From Thermoflexales bacterium (GTDB taxonomy: Bacteria > Chloroflexota > Anaerolineae > B4-G1), in assembly GCA_007118795.1 (NCBI GenBank), contig SKQX01000135.1, forward strand, positions 1 through 10,158: DNA of 10,158 nt, written 5' to 3'. This document shows positions 6,871-10,158 of the stretch, piece after piece. The notes under the pieces are model-generated. The model was not told the DNA's origin. It searched no databases and saw only the letters and a program-made list of their open reading frames with translations. Each line of letters opens with the position of its first letter. Positions within the stretch are counted from its first letter, which is position 1. The translations under genes were made by a program, and so were the position numbers.

Positions 6871-6899
6871 ATGATAACACTCGGCCTCTATGGGCTCAA
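6871..6899 (-). promoter_or_regulatory. Sigma70-type promoter of the protease gene
   Basis: On the - strand TTGAGC (6899-6894; 4 of 6 to the -35 consensus) is followed after exactly 17 bases by TATCAT (6876-6871; 5 of 6 to the -10 consensus). Transcription would start near 6864, giving a leader of about 54 bases before ATG 6810. The position, spacing and orientation fit well. Confidence 0.6.
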
Positions 6900-6967
6900 T
6901 GGTACATCGGTCCCAGGCGCCACCGAAGCGCAGCAAGGCTCACGGAAGCCAGGCCGATTCCCGGCCT

Positions 6968-6988
6968 CAGGTCTGTAGAACAGACCTG
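6968..6988. promoter_or_regulatory. Perfect 9-bp inverted repeat between lipA and the protease promoter
   Basis: Arms CAGGTCTGT and ACAGACCTG are separated by AGA. The dyad is about 70 bases upstream of the -35 box of the protease promoter and 65 bases past the lipA stop. No T-run follows on the - strand, so a terminator is less likely than an operator-type dyad, though a hairpin stabilising or ending the lipA message cannot be excluded. The rest of the gap holds an imperfect 12-base direct repeat (7013-7024 and 7030-7041, 11 of 12 matching). Confidence 0.4.
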
Positions 6989-7053
6989 CGAAGGTTGGAT
7001 CAGGATGGAGCTGCTCAGGGGCAATAGGGGCTCAGGCGCAAGGAGTCCTGCCG

Positions 7054-7959
7054 CTACAGCGTTTCCGTACCATGGATCAGCGCGCGGGCCTGGGCTTCGG
7101 CGTTGTAGGAACTCCGAACTAGAGGAGAGCTCTCGACCCAGCGGAAGCCCATCTGATACGCGCGCTCCGCCAGCATCTGGAACTCATCGGGTTGGTAGTA
7201 CCGGGCGATGGATGCGTGTGTACGGGAGGGCTGCAGATATTGACCGATGGTGAGTATGTCGACGTCGACGGCTCGCAGGTCGCGCATGACATCGAGCACT
7301 TCATCCTCCTTCTCCCCCAGACCAACCATGATCCCGCTCTTGGTGACTGCCTGCGGCCAAATCTCCTTGGCGTTGCGCAGAACACCCAGCGACCAGGAGT
7401 AGCGGCACTGCGGTTGGATGGTCGGGAAGAGACTGGGCACGGTCTCGATATTGTGGTTGAGAATGTCGGGGTGAGTCTCCATCACCGTTCGGAGGGGCTC
7501 CAGCTCGCCGCGAAAATCGGGGATGAGGACCTCCACAGTGCAACCCGGCTGGAGGTTCCGAATACGCCGGACCACTGCGGCGAAGACGGAGGCACCGCCG
7601 TCGGAGAGGTCATCTCGATCTACCGAGGTGATGACAGCGTGACGGAGATTCATCGCCCGAACCGCCTCGGCGACACGCTCGGCTTCTTGGGGATCCACGG
7701 GGCCCGGGCGACCGGTCTTGACGTCACAGAAGTGGCAGTTCCGCGTGCAGGTGTCACCCAGGATGAGAAACGTCGCGGTGCGGTTTCCCCAGCACTCCCC
7801 GAGGTTCGGGCAGTGGGCTTCCTCACAAACGGTATGGAGTTTCTTGGAACGCATGAGTTCCTTAAGCCAACGGGAAGATGCGGCATCTGGGGCACGCACT
7901 CGAATCCACGGGGGACGACGCTTGGGTCGTTCATTCGCCGCGTCGCAGTTCTTGTCCAT
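7054..7959 (-). CDS. lipA: Lipoyl synthase LipA (radical SAM)
   Basis: A 301-residue radical SAM enzyme of normal LipA length. It inserts two sulfur atoms into octanoyl groups carried by lipoyl domains (pyruvate dehydrogenase E2, GcvH and similar), making the lipoyl cofactor in the cytoplasm. The auxiliary 4Fe-4S cluster motif is C45-X4-C50-X5-C56 (VCEEAHCPNLGEC), the radical SAM motif is C71-X3-C75-X2-C78 (CTRNCHFC), and the C-terminal RSSY (residues 282-285), which supplies the serine ligand of the auxiliary cluster, is present. All key residues are intact. ATG 7959 has GGAGAAGG about 10 bases upstream, inside the end of the preceding gene; the gap to that stop is 3 bases, so the two are almost surely one transcript. 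No lipB or lplA is visible, so the source of the octanoyl group is outside the window. Confidence 0.97.
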   Translation of the reverse strand: MDKNCDAANERPKRRPPWIRVRAPDAASSRWLKELMRSKKLHTVCEEAHCPNLGECWGNRTATFLILGDTCTRNCHFCDVKTGRPGPVDPQEAERVAEAVRAMNLRHAVITSVDRDDLSDGGASVFAAVVRRIRNLQPGCTVEVLIPDFRGELEPLRTVMETHPDILNHNIETVPSLFPTIQPQCRYSWSLGVLRNAKEIWPQAVTKSGIMVGLGEKEDEVLDVMRDLRAVDVDILTIGQYLQPSRTHASIARYYQPDEFQMLAERAYQMGFRWVESSPLVRSSYNAEAQARALIHGTETL

Positions 7960-7962
7960 GGG

Positions 7963-8766
7963 TCAGATCCTTCTCCAATCGATCTGTCTCTCCCTAAAGG
8001 TAGCCAGCCTGGCAAAGCCGGCGCTCCTGGCTATCTCCACACCCAAGTCCACGTGAGCTCCGACACCGTCGGGGGAATGGGCGTCCGATCCTATCACGAG
8101 GATCTCTCCACCCAATTCTCGGTACCACTTCAGGACCTCCAGCGAGGGACACGGCTCCGGTTGTCCGCGGCGCAAGGGTGACAGGTTTAGCTCAATGCCC
8201 TTACCCCGCTCCACAACGGACTTCAAGGCCGTCCGGATCATATCGCCGTAGGGTCCCGGCCCATCGTAAAGCTTCCCAAACTGGCGCGCGTCACGTTTGA
8301 TGAGGTCCACATGAGCCAATACGTCGTAATCGCCTGCGGCAGCCAGGCGGACGACCTGCCTGAAATATGACTCATAAGCTTCGTGGAGTGGATCCACGAA
8401 GAACTCCTCCCGCCAGGCCGCCCTCATACCGAGCGCGTAGTGGGCCGATCCGAGGACAAAGTCGAAATCGTGGGCATCGAGTAGTGCAGCGGTCTCGTCG
8501 GGATACAGGTGGGGCTCGCCCAGCTCCACGGCAGCGCAGACAGCCAACTCCTCGCCATAGCGAGCACGACAACGGGCTATGGCGGCCAGGTACTCAGGCG
8601 CGCGGAAGTAATCCTGGGGAAAGTCGGGACCTAGATCCGCGTGATCGGCGAACGCGATCTCGTCAAGTCCACGATCAATGGCGACCTGACAAGCGGCCTC
8701 CAGACTGGCCCGACTGTCGTGGGAGAAGCAGGAATGCACGTGATAGTCGTGTCTATAGCTGTTCAT
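7963..8766 (-). CDS. hisK: PHP-family histidinol-phosphatase (HisK/HisJ type)
   Basis: A 267-residue metal-dependent phosphatase of the PHP family, the usual length for HisK. Metal ligands expected for the family are all visible: H9 and H11 (DYHVHS), D41/H42 (ADHADLGP), E81 (VELGEPHLY), H109 (GSAHY), H152 (LAHVDLIKR), and D228/H230 (GSDAHS). HisK removes phosphate from L-histidinol phosphate in histidine synthesis. The family fit is strong, but other phosphate-ester substrates are possible, and no other his gene is nearby. ATG 8766 is chosen; a TTG at 8775 in frame would add three residues and has no better site upstream. The stop lies 3 bases before lipA, so the two are co-transcribed. No clear promoter was found in the 158 bases upstream. 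Confidence 0.8.
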   Translation of the reverse strand: MNSYRHDYHVHSCFSHDSRASLEAACQVAIDRGLDEIAFADHADLGPDFPQDYFRAPEYLAAIARCRARYGEELAVCAAVELGEPHLYPDETAALLDAHDFDFVLGSAHYALGMRAAWREEFFVDPLHEAYESYFRQVVRLAAAGDYDVLAHVDLIKRDARQFGKLYDGPGPYGDMIRTALKSVVERGKGIELNLSPLRRGQPEPCPSLEVLKWYRELGGEILVIGSDAHSPDGVGAHVDLGVEIARSAGFARLATFRERQIDWRRI

Positions 8767-8924
8767 CAATCTCAAGATGGGGAGTGCCGTTGGTCGCGGC
8801 CAGCGGATTCAGGGGCCAAGGGGATGAAGTCAGAATGCCTCATCACTGGGATGCTGCGACAGTCCTGAACTCCCGCAGTCTTCTTGACACCATCGGTGGG
8901 AAGGGAAGGATCCAATTCGTACCG
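8767..8924. other. Short intergenic region upstream of hisK
   Basis: 158 bases between the stop of the LiaF-like gene and the hisK start, all neighbours on the - strand. It should hold the hisK-lipA promoter, but no box pair with good spacing stood out on the - strand. Confidence 0.4.
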
Positions 8925-9836
8925 TCAGTGGGTGATGAGCAAGTTGCCGATGGCCTGACTGACCTCCAGGTCGACGCGATGGTCCGCGGTCTCGTAGTTA
9001 GGTGAGACGCAGACATCCTCGTCGCAGTGGTAGTCTGGGGGAAGCTGCCGTCCACTGATCCCTGTGTTGAGCTCGACGCGAGCAGCCAGCGGTTCGGGGA
9101 TCACGATCACCGTCTGTCCGATGGCCCCTGAGACACGGGCTCGAAACGAGCCCTCAGCCGACAGGGTGACCCGGGACTGACCAATGCCGTGCTCCACCTC
9201 GAGGCTCTCCAGCGCGAGCCCCGTCAGATCGAGCTCCTGTTGTCCGATGCCGACATTGGTCTCCAGGCGGAGCGGCACGTCAGGGCTCGGTCGGAGATCC
9301 CACAATCGTTCCCAAGCCTGAGCGGTGGTGAAGGGGCCAAAGGTTCCCGATTCACTGCGCAATACCAGCTTGGCTCTTCCGTTCTCCGCATCAAAAGTGC
9401 GTGCGAGCGTCTCCTGACGGACCAGATCCACCGTTCCTTCGACCAGGTTATCGACGCGGGGCGCCGCCCGAACTGTGAGCCTCCCGACCGCCAGATCCAG
9501 GGTCAGCTCGGCCTGCTCCACATCGTCGAGAGGTTGAACGACAGTCTCGGTGCGGAATGTGCGGCCCACCCCGATATCCGTGCCCGCCAGCCAGATAGCC
9601 AGCCCCAGGACGGCGAATGTGAGCACGACGGCCAACAACGAGCCCCAGATGGAGCGTCGACCGAGGATCAGATCCAGCCCGACGGCCACCAGCAGAATCG
9701 GCCACAGCCGGAAGAAGATCTCCCACACGCTCCAGTCCAGGAGACCCAGGTTGTTCAAGAGGAATATGACTCCCAGGCCGATAAGTATGACGGGACCGAC
9801 GACTCCGCCGTGTCGGCGGTTCTCTCTACTGCTCAT
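8925..9836 (-). CDS. LiaF-like membrane protein with beta-rich (toast-rack) ectodomain
   Basis: A 303-residue protein. The N-terminal 85 residues hold about three membrane segments (roughly 12-29, 38-57 and 64-84) with the LiaI/LiaF-type text GVIFLLNNLGLL and LWPILLVAVGLDLILG. Residues about 90-303 form a domain of repeated short beta strands of the LiaF C-terminal/DUF4097 kind (LDLAVGRLTVR, LETNVGIGQQELDL, VEHGIGQSRVTL, VSGAIGQTVIVIP), ending in SQAIGNLLI. In Firmicutes LiaF restrains the LiaRS cell-envelope stress system; no liaR or liaS is seen here, so that role should not be assumed. Two close cysteines (HCDEDVC) near the C-terminus could form a disulfide if the domain faces outward. ATG 9836 has GGAGG 6 bases upstream; the gene begins 21 bases after the stop of the membrane protein before it. 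Confidence 0.85.
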   Translation of the reverse strand: MSSRENRRHGGVVGPVILIGLGVIFLLNNLGLLDWSVWEIFFRLWPILLVAVGLDLILGRRSIWGSLLAVVLTFAVLGLAIWLAGTDIGVGRTFRTETVVQPLDDVEQAELTLDLAVGRLTVRAAPRVDNLVEGTVDLVRQETLARTFDAENGRAKLVLRSESGTFGPFTTAQAWERLWDLRPSPDVPLRLETNVGIGQQELDLTGLALESLEVEHGIGQSRVTLSAEGSFRARVSGAIGQTVIVIPEPLAARVELNTGISGRQLPPDYHCDEDVCVSPNYETADHRVDLEVSQAIGNLLITH

Positions 9837-9857
9837 CTCGCTCCTCCATTCGCTGCA

Positions 9858-10158
9858 TCAACGCGCCCTGGCCGTACGGTACAAGAGATAGAGACCTCCC
9901 AGAATCAGGAGGGCGGGCCACAGGTAGTTCATCAGGTCCACGGCTGCCGCTGTGATCAGCGCTCCCATAAGCAGCAGCACAATGGCCGGGATGACGGCCC
10001 ACACCAATCGTCCCTCGGGGGTCGGCAGGACAGCGAGCAAGGCAAAAGTAAGACCCAGGCCTAGGAAGAAAACCCCGCCCATCTCGACTCCCTCGAAGAT
10101 GGGCGAGAGCCCTGCCACCAGCGCTAGTGTCAGGAGCACACCCCCGGGGATGACGGCC
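9858..10158 (-). CDS. Multi-pass membrane protein, N-terminal part cut by window edge
   Basis: The last 99 residues are visible; the frame is open to the right edge (AVIPGGVLLTLALVAGL is the first text), and a GTG at 10139 is probably internal. Four hydrophobic segments follow each other: VLLTLALVAGL, GGVFFLGLGLTFALLAVL, WAVIPAIVLLLMGALI and YLWPALLILGGLYLLYR, the last matching the LWP-type helix of LiaI/LiaF-like proteins. It ends in basic residues. I do not recognise a named family; it is most likely an envelope membrane protein that works with, or shares an origin with, the LiaF-like product encoded 21 bases downstream. Confidence 0.75.
   Translation of the reverse strand, partial: AVIPGGVLLTLALVAGLSPIFEGVEMGGVFFLGLGLTFALLAVLPTPEGRLVWAVIPAIVLLLMGALITAAAVDLMNYLWPALLILGGLYLLYRTARAR

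Noticed and set aside
6811..6936. N-terminal extension of the protease to ATG 6936
   Set aside because: It would bury the signal peptide 42 residues inside the protein and would cover the promoter at 6871-6899.
7192..8181. 329-codon open frame on the + strand
   Set aside because: It lies antisense across lipA and the end of hisK, both of which have intact family motifs; its product shows no domain and no good start. It is a shadow of GC-rich coding sequence.
8884..8889. TTGACA on the + strand
   Set aside because: A perfect -35 box, but no matching -10 box at the right spacing and no + strand gene downstream.
9189..10064. 291-codon open frame on the + strand, Gln/Arg/His-rich
   Set aside because: It is antisense to the LiaF-like gene and its membrane partner; low-complexity product without motifs.

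Overview
The window is about 10.2 kb of GC-rich bacterial chromosome with two blocks of genes that converge on a long gene-free stretch (4763-5448). No rRNA, tRNA, CRISPR array, phage gene or transposase was seen. The best guess for the host is a member of the Chloroflexota. The clues are a secreted protease ending in a Thr/Pro-rich linker plus a short YLPVILR tail, a kinase of the mycobacterial AdoK type, and LiaF-like membrane proteins. This placement is inference from style and recall, not from a marker gene.

Left block (1-4762, + strand). Five tightly packed genes look like one operon cut by the left edge. They are the C-terminal two thirds of a CDP-glucose 4,6-dehydratase-like enzyme (RfbG type), a second SDR-family NAD(P)-dependent epimerase/reductase, the PLP/[2Fe-2S] enzyme CDP-4-keto-6-deoxyglucose 3-dehydrase (RfbH/E1), a polyprenyl-phosphate-type family 2 glycosyltransferase, and a PfkB-family kinase resembling adenosine kinase. 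The last three are joined by 4-base ATGA stop/start overlaps. The first three fit a route from CDP-glucose to a CDP-3,6-dideoxyhexose (paratose, abequose or ascarylose class), and the glycosyltransferase could pass a sugar to a lipid carrier for a surface glycan. The glucose-1-phosphate cytidylyltransferase (RfbF) and the E3 reductase that E1 needs are not in the window.

Middle (4763-5448). 686 bases without a convincing gene, rich in short GC hairpins. It separates the converging blocks and is the least explained part of the window.

Right block (5449-10158, - strand). Reading leftward from the right edge: a cut multi-pass membrane protein, a LiaF-like membrane protein with a beta-rich ectodomain, a PHP-family histidinol-phosphatase (HisK type) followed 3 bases later by lipoyl synthase LipA, then a 243-base gap with a good sigma70-type promoter and a perfect dyad, and a secreted matrixin-like zinc metalloprotease. 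These look like three transcription units: an envelope pair, hisK-lipA, and the protease alone.

No convincing new system was found. The points most worth a second look are the 3,6-dideoxyhexose genes in a probably LPS-free phylum, the altered Fe-S loop of RfbH, the kinase coupled to the glycosyltransferase, the unexplained hairpin-rich gap, and the protease's C-terminal YLPVILR tail as a possible sorting signal.
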